DNA from: Magnetococcales bacterium
GTDB taxonomy: Bacteria; Pseudomonadota; Magnetococcia; Magnetococcales; JADGBX01
NCBI GenBank assembly: GCA_015231265.1
Contig: JADGBX010000006.1
Location: 1-46,526 of the forward strand
DNA: 46,526 bases
Direction: 5' to 3'
Shown here piece by piece: positions 34,522 through 41,765 of this stretch (positions are counted from its first letter, which is position 1; the number at the start of each line of letters is the position of its first letter). Made by a program: the position numbers and the translations under genes. The notes under the pieces were generated by a model. That model saw only the letters and a program-made list of their open reading frames with translations. It made no database searches and had not been told where the DNA came from.

Positions 34522-35126
34522 GACAGATTGGAACGGTTCAATACGTCGCCTTTTGCATGTATCGTGTCACAACAGGTTTGCTCGTATTTAGGGACAAGGC
34601 GGCGATACTTGTCGAGGAGTCTCTGAGCGTCTTCGTAACAGTATCCACGATCCAACAAATGTTTGCGAGCAACCACACATGATTTATCCCTTGGGTGGAT
34701 TGCGGCACCCTTGACCCTTTTCACGGCAACACCCCGACCAAAAAGGCAGGATCTATTCTCCTTCCTTTCATGGAGAATCAGGAATACCAATGCTTCATCA
34801 GCGTGGGCATCACGAATATCACGTCTGAGGATTCTGTTGGCTTCTGCCTCTGAACGGACCGTCTTGTCCGGCAATGCCCCTCCCAAAGCAACCGTAAGGG
34901 ATGGTGTCTTCCTGCCTGCACAAGTGAAATGCTTCGAGATCTCCCCGGCTTTGTCCCAGGGTCCTTGGAACTGAATGATGCCCTTGTTCTCATACACGTT
35001 TATGATGACGCCGTTGTCGGCGCGAAACTGCTGCAAATCTTCGATCTCCTTCCAGTATCCGGCAATGCCCAACTCCTTTATGCGTTTCCGAACTGGGCAA
35101 CCCAGCTCACTTAATGGAACTATCAT
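34518..35126 (-). CDS. Unknown 202-residue element protein
   Basis: ATG 35126 has GGAGG 5 bases upstream; the frame to 35165 lacks support. The composition is that of a real soluble protein. The N-terminal part (LGCPVRKRIKELGIAGYWKE) leads to a strand pair, NGVIINVYENKGIIQFQGP, which recalls the short beta-rich lead found before some TIR-like or nucleotide-signalling domains and in DUF3378-like folds; this is a weak resemblance. The rest (RSEAEANRILRRDIRDAHAD, LDRGYCYEDAQRLLDKYRRL) is helical. It follows parB on the same strand after 353 bases. No function can be assigned. Confidence 0.65.
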   Translation of the reverse strand: MIVPLSELGCPVRKRIKELGIAGYWKEIEDLQQFRADNGVIINVYENKGIIQFQGPWDKAGEISKHFTCAGRKTPSLTVALGGALPDKTVRSEAEANRILRRDIRDAHADEALVFLILHERKENRSCLFGRGVAVKRVKGAAIHPRDKSCVVARKHLLDRGYCYEDAQRLLDKYRRLVPKYEQTCCDTIHAKGDVLNRSNLS

Positions 35127-35479
35127 CTTGTCCTCCGATATGCTGAGTCCCGTACCAGGTCTCACTGTTATGATTCGTTGAGAATCTGCTCTTCCAATGG
35201 AATCCCTCCCAACTGTCGGATCCCAAATTTCATCGCACCATCAGCTAAGTCGAAAATCAGATCGACTGGGCTCTGCTGACTTCCACATATGATCAGGATT
35301 TACCTATTGCCGCCCTACAGGTGACAGCCTTTGATTGGTTGTTGATCCCCACCAGCTGCACAAAAATCAGCCCCTTCAGATTCCGACAACCGAGTGCAAA
35401 TAATATCGTCTATGTTTGGTTCAGGAGGAGAGTGTTCCCCATGAACCTGGATTAGAGATATTGATCACTGGGAACGCTT
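35127..35479 (-). other. Non-coding gap between parB and the 202-residue gene
   Basis: 353 bases with no supported gene. It should contain the promoter of the 202-residue gene. I see no strong hairpin or repeat. Confidence 0.4.
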
Positions 35480-36490
35480 TCAGGTGTCTGAAACGTCATC
35501 ATCTTTGCCTTCGGTTTCAGTATTCAAATCTTCGGTCTCGTCATCAGTTTCTGAGAACTCAATCCCAAAAGCGTGTTCTGCAAACTCGTAAAAGTCCTCC
35601 TCTCCATCGAAGTCCTCATCAATGACCTGCTTCAAGGCCTTGCCAAACATGACCAACGTACTTTTCTGTGCTTGATCATTCCCTGAGAACCGTGCCAGAA
35701 ACTGTCTAACTTCGTGTTTGTACGACTCCACTTCAAGGACGTCATTTGTGCTGATCCTGTCATGCACCGTCGGCATCAGATCGACAATTGCTCTGTGGAT
35801 AGATTCCTTCTCTTCCGGGACGAGTCCCTCAGCTTTGAGAATCCGCTTCTCCAGGTTGCCAACAGCAGTGAGAATCGCCTCTGCCGGCGATCTCTTCTGT
35901 TGCTCCTCGTCATTCCGTTGAGGTTCGCTCTTCTCATCCAACTTCCTCTTGTATCCGTTGATAATGCGACGCTGCTCCTTCGGGTCCTTGGCCCTTGCCG
36001 CCTTGACCAGAAGCTTCTGAGGTATGTTGTTGTCTTTCCTGAATTCCTGCTTGATCTCGTCTGGCAACTTGGCGAGAGAGTTCAACTCGGAGACCGTCTC
36101 TGGTGATCTATTGATGAGACCAGCCATCTCTATTTGCTTAAGTCCACGACTCTCCATCAACGAGTGCAACGCCTCTCCCATTTCAATGGCCGATAGGTCT
36201 TCCCGTTGGAAGTTCTCGATGATGGCAATCACCGCGGGATCCTTATCGGTGAAATGCACTGGTACTTCCTTCAAGCCGATACGTTTGGCAGCCTCCATCC
36301 TGCGATATCCGCACACAAGGACAATGTCGTCCCCCTCTTTCCGGCAGCCGACTGGATTGATAATCCCGTGATTTTTTATTGAACTGACCATCCCATCGAT
36401 CTTCTCCCATCCCGACTCCTTTCTGGGGTTCACGTCTGCATCAATCCGAATATCCGCAAGCGGGACCATGGCGAGTTTGCTGTCTTTCAT
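35480..36490 (-). CDS. ParB/Spo0J-family partition-like protein
   Basis: 336 residues with a near-perfect AGGAGGT 8 bases before ATG 36490. The N-terminal ParB/Srx CTPase fold is clear: VPLADIRID, CGYRRMEAAKRIGL (61-74, the GxRR box) and IIENFQRED (91-98, the ENxQR box). A helix-turn-helix follows at about 116-140 (LKQIEMAGLINRSPETVSELN). The C-terminal half is charged and ends in an acidic tail rather than a standard dimer domain. There is no ParA nearby, so it may act alone as a DNA-binding clamp or regulator of the element. It follows the rep-like gene by 84 bases. Confidence 0.88.
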   Translation of the reverse strand: MKDSKLAMVPLADIRIDADVNPRKESGWEKIDGMVSSIKNHGIINPVGCRKEGDDIVLVCGYRRMEAAKRIGLKEVPVHFTDKDPAVIAIIENFQREDLSAIEMGEALHSLMESRGLKQIEMAGLINRSPETVSELNSLAKLPDEIKQEFRKDNNIPQKLLVKAARAKDPKEQRRIINGYKRKLDEKSEPQRNDEEQQKRSPAEAILTAVGNLEKRILKAEGLVPEEKESIHRAIVDLMPTVHDRISTNDVLEVESYKHEVRQFLARFSGNDQAQKSTLVMFGKALKQVIDEDFDGEEDFYEFAEHAFGIEFSETDDETEDLNTETEGKDDDVSDT

Positions 36491-36573
36491 TGGATAATAC
36501 CTCCTGAATCAATCATCCGATGTTGTTGGGTCTCTTCTGCACGCACTGCGTGACGAAACGTCCTTTCCTACTA

Positions 36574-37959
36574 TTAATTACGATTGCGACGACGTGGTGT
36601 GTTCCTGCACTTCTGAAGAACGGCGAGCAGAAATGCCTGAATGGTTCGGGCGGACACTCCCTCATCGCTGGAAACGACGTTGAGAGCAGCAATACGTTCG
36701 CGCCTGATCCAGTTGGCAACGGTGGTGACGTTTCTTGATGAATAGGGGATGCGAACGCGTCTGCACGGCGCATCCCATTCACCCAGACGCTGCAATACGT
36801 GCTGCGTCATGGGGTGACGATTTGCCTCGGGATTCAGGAGTACGATGGTTCCGGTGGCAGCATGGATGTTCAGTTCATGGGCCATGACAAGCCGCTTATG
36901 GGCATCCTTGATCCTCCTGTCTACTGGCTTGAGATCAGGGGTTCTGGTATCGCGGACCCGGGCTGTCCAGCCGGTGACGCGCACCTGCTCTTCTGCTCCG
37001 ACTCTCTGAACGACTCTGCCGACAGGGTGGGTGGAGTCCGCGATCAGGCAGACGGGATAGGTATTGATGGGGAGCAGTTCCGCAAGCAGCGTGGGCCACT
37101 GTTGCCACAGGGATTCGTTCTGCACCCACCAGTGGGCACTCTGCCGCAGACGGTGACGGTAGAGTTTCTCGGTCTTCGGTTCCATACTCTTCAGGCGACG
37201 CATGGCGCTGAGCGGACCTCGCAGCCGACAAGCATCCAGGAAGTTGAGAAAGTGGATGTCGTTACTGGAAGTGTCACTGCCGATCTCGCCTATAGAAACC
37301 TTGTCAAAGGGATTGCGTATGGAGAACAACTCATGGTACTTGAGGCCGGTTCCACGTCCGATGACCTCCACCCGTGTAACATCATGAGGGGGAACAGACT
37401 TACGCTTGGACAAGAGGCACTGCCGACGGTTGTAGACAGTGACTCCCCACTTGCTGTTTTTGGAACCAGGATAGATTGTTTCCACACGCCCGAACCGATC
37501 CGAGTAGAGACCTGTGGCTTGCTTCTGTTTGACGTAGACTCGCAAGTTATCCAGGAGCACAGTGGCAATGTCGATGTAGATCTCAATCCTGAGAATCCGT
37601 GCACGAGTCAGTATCCCGATAGGGTCTATGAGGATGCGCTTGAGTTTCGACAGTATGTGAGAGATTACTCGGCTATCGCATGAGGTATGGTTCCACTCCA
37701 GCTTGAGGAAAGCCTTGGAGGAGCGGTAGGGATCACATGCTATTTCGATGGGTGTGGAGAACTCATCGCCATTCATCTTTCCTTGGATAGAGCGAAGGCA
37801 ACGATACCCCCGATGATTCCATGGTGCGGATACTTCTTCGGAGAGCTTTTTGTCTTCCTGTAACCAAGTCAGGATTCCCTCTGCCTCCTCTTCGGTATCC
37901 ACGTCGATACCAATGGAGACTCTGTCTATACCGAGTGTGAGATCAGGTGTTCCAGTCAT
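36574..37959 (-). CDS. Rep_trans-like replication initiator with SLOG-like C-terminal part
   Basis: 461 residues from ATG 37959 (GGAGG 5 bases upstream). The N-terminal 230 residues resemble the Rep_trans replication initiation family of rolling-circle plasmids, CTX-type phages and Tn916-type elements: RIEIYIDIAT, ETIYPGSKNSKWGVTVYNRR and VTRVEVIGRGTG follow the TxYxGSRxS...RiYnK...TRvEv pattern. After a helical linker, the last 130 residues look like the second half of SLOG/YpsA-type (putative molybdenum carrier) proteins: ATGTIVLLNPE, TQHVLQRLGEWDAPCRRVRI, ANWIRRERIAALNVVSSDEG. Probably the replication protein of the element. Both assignments rest on pattern recognition. Confidence 0.55.
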   Translation of the reverse strand: MTGTPDLTLGIDRVSIGIDVDTEEEAEGILTWLQEDKKLSEEVSAPWNHRGYRCLRSIQGKMNGDEFSTPIEIACDPYRSSKAFLKLEWNHTSCDSRVISHILSKLKRILIDPIGILTRARILRIEIYIDIATVLLDNLRVYVKQKQATGLYSDRFGRVETIYPGSKNSKWGVTVYNRRQCLLSKRKSVPPHDVTRVEVIGRGTGLKYHELFSIRNPFDKVSIGEIGSDTSSNDIHFLNFLDACRLRGPLSAMRRLKSMEPKTEKLYRHRLRQSAHWWVQNESLWQQWPTLLAELLPINTYPVCLIADSTHPVGRVVQRVGAEEQVRVTGWTARVRDTRTPDLKPVDRRIKDAHKRLVMAHELNIHAATGTIVLLNPEANRHPMTQHVLQRLGEWDAPCRRVRIPYSSRNVTTVANWIRRERIAALNVVSSDEGVSARTIQAFLLAVLQKCRNTPRRRNRN

Positions 37960-38146
37960 CTGTTCCTCCAATCACGAGAGTTGCTTCGATTGGAGGCAAA
38001 TTAGTAACGAGGGAACTTTGCCCTATTATTAAAAGATATGATGGAATCTGTGGGGGGAATTCCTCACGCCGGTAACCGACGTATCCCACGACAGGAGAGA
38101 GTCAGCGACCCACTCAGGAAGTACCGTCACATGACGGTTTGGAATG

Positions 38147-38224
38147 AGTTCGGCGCGCCGAACTTTCCTCCCATTGATTGCGAAGAGATCGTGGGGAACA
38201 ACACCGAGTTCGGCGCGCCGAACT
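38147..38224. promoter_or_regulatory. Two identical 18-bp palindromes 60 bp apart
   Basis: AGTTCGGCGCGCCGAACT occurs at 38147-38164 and 38207-38224, each a perfect palindrome followed by TT(T), centres exactly 60 bases apart (about six helical turns). They lie about 190-265 bases upstream of rep. Candidates: ParB-binding centromere, replication origin, or Rep operator. Confidence 0.85.
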
Positions 38225-38230
38225 TTTCTC

Positions 38231-38260
38231 TGCGTATACGACATTGCTTTGCGTATACGC
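38231..38260. repeat. Pair of CGTATACG palindromes
   Basis: TGCGTATACG at 38231-38240 and GCGTATACGC at 38251-38260, two turns apart, follow the 18-bp palindromes at once and extend the same symmetric cluster. Confidence 0.75.
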
Positions 38261-38621
38261 CCTCATATCGACACCCTAGCGGAATCGGGAACTCTAAGGG
38301 TATTGTCCGACGCGGGGATGTGCTGGTCGCCGATGTTCGAGAGCAACACTTTTTGGCTCCATCCTCCACGGGAGCAGGCGCTCAAAGTCGTCTCTGGTCT
38401 AAGCTGTGGCCAGCCCATCAAAGACGTACAGATAGGCGAACGATTCCGTGATCTGAATACAGCATGCCGTACTTTTCTTGCACCATGCGGCAATAGGCTC
38501 GGCAGGATCATCCGTAAAGCCATGAAGGCTGTGATTGAGTCGGAGCATGGCAGAGAGAGAGGAAGGCGTTCACGACTATCTCAAAGAGGCATTCGAGATC
38601 ACGAATATCGATGGCGACTGA
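38245..38621 (+). pseudogene. Possible frameshifted ORF broken at an (AG)5 tract
   Basis: One frame reads coherently from about 38245 to 38560 (GTLRVLSDAGMCWSP, GERFRDLNTACRTF, IIRKAMKAVIESEHGRE) and then becomes very arginine-rich. The frame that starts at 38547 instead gives a balanced acidic end, GVHDYLKEAFEITNIDGD, stopping at 38619-38621. The switch falls in the (AG)5 run at 38552-38561: one more AG unit would join both halves into one protein. No family recognised; start codon unclear. Either a decayed gene or a slippage-controlled one. Confidence 0.35.
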
Positions 38622-38648
38622 ATCATGATTTCAAGATAGTGTATTTGC

Positions 38649-38756
38649 ATGAGGGTACTGATGATTGAATGTCCGCCCAAAACGGAAGCGTCGGATGGCA
38701 CCATCCTCCGGAACATCGGCACCCTGATGAACACGGAGCCGACAACAGCTGTATGA
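38649..38756 (+). CDS. Possible 35-residue peptide
   Basis: A short frame (MRVLMIECPPKTEASDG, then a TILRNIGTLMNTEP segment) with protein-like composition but no ribosome site. It may be the start of a truncated larger gene, because other frames downstream (for example VTKGSVGYFEGDTEALSARN near 38777-38839) also look coding and are broken by stops. Confidence 0.2.
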   Translation: MRVLMIECPPKTEASDGTILRNIGTLMNTEPTTAV

Positions 38757-38850
38757 GGCTGCTTTACACCCGATGAGTCACCAAGGGCAGTGTCGGGTAC
38801 TTTGAAGGCGATACAGAAGCGCTCAGCGCCAGGAATCGATAGTCACTGCC

Positions 38851-39003
38851 ATGGTGGTGAAGGACGGACTCAAAAAGGCACACCTTCATTTGGGAAACCG
38901 TATCGAAGTTGCAACCATCTTCGAAGGGGGAGTATTCACCAAACACCCAGCCTTCGGAGATGGTTGCAACTTGGACCCCCACCCCCATGCCGCCAGGACT
39001 TAG
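38851..39003 (+). CDS. Possible 50-residue peptide overlapping the hairpin
   Basis: The frame MVVKDGLKKAHLHLGNRIE continues through FEGGVFTKHPAFGDGCN and ends at TAG 39001-39003. Composition is protein-like, and the frame remains open upstream to 38806. No ribosome site. It spans the large inverted repeat, so it could be a remnant of a decayed gene. Confidence 0.25.
   Translation: MVVKDGLKKAHLHLGNRIEVATIFEGGVFTKHPAFGDGCNLDPHPHAART
38906..38972. repeat. 22-bp inverted repeat, large hairpin
   Basis: Left arm 38906-38927 (AAGTTGCAACCATCTTCGAA plus GG) and right arm 38951-38972 are complementary at 21 of 22 positions, with the last as G-T, around a 23-base loop. No T-run follows. Long arms and loop resemble single-strand origins or recombination hairpins more than a terminator. 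Confidence 0.9.
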
Positions 39004-39044
39004 AAGGCCTTGTAGGCGCAAACAGACCAATGAAAATGATGACC

Positions 39045-39863
39045 ATGTCCTCATCCTCTCATAAACATCATCTTGCCGACAAACAGCCGACACCATCCGT
39101 TTCTCCCGATGTTGTTGCGGATCGGCTTGCACGTGTGACACACCATATCGAGCAACAGAGGGTCATTGAGAATACGCGCAGGCGCAGGATTAGAATGGTG
39201 GTGGCTCTTGTTTTGATAGGGCTTATCGGTGGAGCCGGATATATCGCCAAAGCCCTCCACACAGCCATGGCAGCTCCCGACTTAAACCTGAAACCGGGCG
39301 TCTGGTGGGGACACTCCGACCGTCGTATCGGCAAGGATAGTGCGCAACCACTCTACGATGCCTATGCCTGTCTGCACATTGGTGCTCTGTCCGAAACACC
39401 CGGTCGAGGCACGCTGGCCCCTTCACCGACGTGCAGTTGTGGAGAGTTGGTGCGAAAGGTCTATGCGAAAGCCTCACCAACCCTCCAGACTCAACGTGTC
39501 CGTCAACTTTGTACCCAACCGGACCGACCGAACAGCGTCATTATCTACGATGTTAGACAGAAGCATACCGTGCACGGACAGGGTCGACCTCTACGCTTCA
39601 AGGGCGATCGCATCCACGCTTGGCATGAAGAGATCCCCTTGCGTCGTAACCAGTTTGTCCAGAACCTGTCTCAAACAGACGGCCACAGAGTGGCAGGGCA
39701 CATCACCGAGGCGTCGTCGGCCAAAGTGGCCTACCAGGTGCTCTTGAATGGGGGAGAGGGGGCTGGGAAAAGTGGATGGAGTCTTAAACGTGATGAGTAC
39801 TATAATCTGATCGCTTTGACGATCCAGCCCCAGGAGCTGAGTGGGGGTCGTTCAACTGAATAA
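39045..39863 (+). CDS. Single-pass membrane protein of unknown function
   Basis: About 272 residues from ATG 39045; in-frame ATGs at 39030, 39036 and 39039 are equally possible and none has a ribosome site. A cytoplasmic N-terminus with His and Arg clusters (HHIEQQRVIENTRRRRIR) leads into one membrane helix (VVALVLIGLIGGAGYIAKAL), then a periplasmic domain of about 195 residues with four cysteines (AYACLHIGAL, PTCSCGELVRKVYAKA, VRQLCTQPD) that could form disulfides. No family recognised. It is followed 30 bases later by a small exported protein on the same strand, so the two may form an envelope pair carried by the element or by the second pilin locus. Confidence 0.65.
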   Translation: MSSSSHKHHLADKQPTPSVSPDVVADRLARVTHHIEQQRVIENTRRRRIRMVVALVLIGLIGGAGYIAKALHTAMAAPDLNLKPGVWWGHSDRRIGKDSAQPLYDAYACLHIGALSETPGRGTLAPSPTCSCGELVRKVYAKASPTLQTQRVRQLCTQPDRPNSVIIYDVRQKHTVHGQGRPLRFKGDRIHAWHEEIPLRRNQFVQNLSQTDGHRVAGHITEASSAKVAYQVLLNGGEGAGKSGWSLKRDEYYNLIALTIQPQELSGGRSTE

Positions 39864-39893
39864 CGATGGTAACAGACGTAAGAGGTGACAGTG

Positions 39894-40271
39894 ATGAAGA
39901 AGGGAACAGGTATCATTTTGATGGGGTTGATTCTGACGCAGGGCATCCCTCTGCCGTCATTGGCAGGGTCGCTCTCCTGTGCGCCTTGCACCATCCGTGA
40001 GGGCATTACTTGGCAACCCGACACCTGTCAACGCCCGGAGCCTCCAAAACCTGTCACTGGTGACACGGATGAGGCCAAGCGGCAAAACATCCTTGCCTTC
40101 AATTCTTATGCCGGTCAGGTCAAGAGCTATCTCGACTGCATGGTCAATGAGGCGGAAGCCGATCTCAACACACTCGCTTCCAACATCAATGGCTCCCTTA
40201 AGCAAGCTCAAACCGATCTGCTGCAAGAAGCTGACCGCCAAAAGTCCTTGCTTGTGCCCCAGAAGCCCTAA
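39894..40271 (+). CDS. Small exported protein of unknown function
   Basis: 125 residues from ATG 39894, with AGAGGTGA 5 bases upstream. The signal peptide (KKGTGIILMGLILTQGIPLPSLAG) is followed by a cysteine-containing segment (SCAPCTIREG, DTCQRPEPPKP) and a helical C-terminal part (FNSYAGQVKSYLDCMVNEAEADLNTLASNI) of a type common in small periplasmic proteins with a YxxCV..EA helix. Function unknown. It lies between the membrane protein and the second pilin operon. Confidence 0.65.
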   Translation: MKKGTGIILMGLILTQGIPLPSLAGSLSCAPCTIREGITWQPDTCQRPEPPKPVTGDTDEAKRQNILAFNSYAGQVKSYLDCMVNEAEADLNTLASNINGSLKQAQTDLLQEADRQKSLLVPQKP

Positions 40272-40598
40272 CCCCTCCTCCCCACCACAAGATCCGTCCC
40301 TTTCTAGAATATTAGCACTTTCTGATCCTCGTGTGATACACTCGGTCTGTGCATGATCCCGTCGGGGGGGGGGGGCGTGTAAAGAATATTTTACATGCGC
40401 CATTCTTATGTAACTATAATTACATCTGATTGATAATACATTTTTTATTTATTGTGGTACAGGATTCAAAACCCTTGCACGGCCGATAATGCGTTAAGAA
40501 TAGACAACAAGTGGCCGATAGGTAGTGTAACAGGGTGTCTTTGAATAGTTTCGGAACGTTGGGGATGATTCCGAGCCCGAGAGAACAAACGGGGGACA
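40272..40598 (+). promoter_or_regulatory. Upstream region of the second pilin operon
   Basis: 327 bases without a gene: a 12-G run at 40364-40375, then an AT-rich stretch (40385-40455) with TATAAT-like and TTTTTTATTTATT sequences that probably hold the promoter. About 150 further bases lead to fimT. Confidence 0.6.
40364..40375 (+). repeat. Homopolymer of 12 G
   Basis: An uninterrupted G12 tract, prone to slipped-strand length change, about 225 bases upstream of the second fimT and next to the probable promoter region. Confidence 0.9.
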
Positions 40599-41171
40599 AT
40601 GGGCATGAAGAGACAAACCTCGCCATCTTCCCAAGGCGGCTTCACGCTGGTGGAACTGATCATGGGGGTCGCCATCGTCGCAATTCTAGTGACGGTTGCC
40701 GTTCCCAGTTACAACGAGATGCTCAAGCTCAACCGCCACCGCGTTCAAACCAGTACGCTGGTGCGGGATCTCGGCATGGCGCGCAGTGAAGCGGCGACCC
40801 GCAAGGCCAGAGTGGTGGTGTGTCGCAAAGATCTGGGCACGCAATGCAGTGTTGATGCCTCCCTCGATTGGGAGAACGGCTGGTTGGTGTTCATTGATGC
40901 CGATCTCGATGATGACTACGGGGCCGGCGATACACTGATCTCGCAGATGGATGCCCTGGAAGGCACGTCAAACACCCTGCGTGCCGACAACACCGACTTC
41001 GACGACCTCTTCTATTATGAACCTGACGGCACGGCGGTCTCTACTACCGGCACCCGTGGTGTTACGTTCAATTTTTGTGATGACCGGGGTGCCAGCTCGG
41101 GTATGACCGTCGAAATCAGCCAGTCCGGACGTCCCAAGATCGGCTCCGGGACGCCGTCGGGATGCCCCTGA
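40599..41171 (+). CDS. fimT: Type IV minor pilin FimT/GspH-like (cluster 2)
   Basis: 190 residues. Prepilin leader cut after G14, mature FTLVELIMGVAIVAILVTVAVPSYNEMLK with E at +5. The MARSEAATRKARVVVCRKD stretch and the later ENGWLVFIDADLD and GRPKIGSGTPSGCP motifs are the GspH/FimT signature. First gene of the second minor-pilin operon; GGGGGACA precedes ATG 40599. It matches the family consensus more closely than the cluster 1 FimT. Confidence 0.93.
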   Translation: MGMKRQTSPSSQGGFTLVELIMGVAIVAILVTVAVPSYNEMLKLNRHRVQTSTLVRDLGMARSEAATRKARVVVCRKDLGTQCSVDASLDWENGWLVFIDADLDDDYGAGDTLISQMDALEGTSNTLRADNTDFDDLFYYEPDGTAVSTTGTRGVTFNFCDDRGASSGMTVEISQSGRPKIGSGTPSGCP

Positions 41172-41761
41172 TGATGGGCGGTGAAACCGATAACCGACAG
41201 TCGGGTTTTACCCTGCTGGAGATCCTTATTGCTCTGATCATCCTGGTGATCGGCACCTTTGCCGTCGTTAAGTTGCAGATGACCAGCCGCTCAAGCAACT
41301 ACGACTCCATGCAGCGGGGCATCGCCGGCATCCTGGTGCACGATATCACCGAGCGCATGCGGGCCAATAACGACGCTCTGGAGAGTTACGAAGCCACCGA
41401 TCTCGGCAGCGGCAGTCTCGGCAGCGAACCCTCGCCCGGTTGCACCAACAGCCTCGACTCCTGCTCCGGCAGTCAACTGGCTGCCCACGACCTCTGGGAG
41501 TGGGAGCAGCTTCTGGATGGAGCCTCGGAACTCAGTGCAGGTGGCAACAGTACCGGTGGACTGCTCAAACCCACGGCCTGTATCGCCGGTCCGGGAGGCG
41601 GGGTGTCGGGTACCTACACGGTGGCCATAGCGTGGCGGGGAAAACGGGCGTTGAGCAACCCCACCAGCACCACCTGCGGCGAAGGTAGCGGCAATTATGG
41701 AGCCAGTGACGAGTTTCGGCGGGTCATGGTTCTGGATACCTACATCTCAACCGCGAATTGA
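41162..41761 (+). CDS. pilV: Type IV minor pilin PilV (cluster 2)
   Basis: 199 residues from ATG 41162; ATG 41171, forming TGATG with the fimT stop, is an equally likely start. Prepilin site after G15 (GFTLLEILIALIILVIGTFAVVKLQ), E at +5, and GILVHDITERMRANNDALESY as PilV signature. The middle has a Gly/Ser-rich stretch with two cysteines. Coupled to fimT by overlap. Confidence 0.93.
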   Translation: MPLMMGGETDNRQSGFTLLEILIALIILVIGTFAVVKLQMTSRSSNYDSMQRGIAGILVHDITERMRANNDALESYEATDLGSGSLGSEPSPGCTNSLDSCSGSQLAAHDLWEWEQLLDGASELSAGGNSTGGLLKPTACIAGPGGGVSGTYTVAIAWRGKRALSNPTSTTCGEGSGNYGASDEFRRVMVLDTYISTAN

Positions 41762-41765
41762 TCTC

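Noticed and set aside
34079-34591. Plus-strand 170-codon frame in the element
   Set aside because: No ribosome site, no recognisable domain, opposed to the well-supported minus-strand gene series; left as unsupported.
36799-37683. Plus-strand frame of 294 codons over the rep-like gene
   Set aside because: The minus-strand gene has GGAGG and family patterns; this frame has neither.
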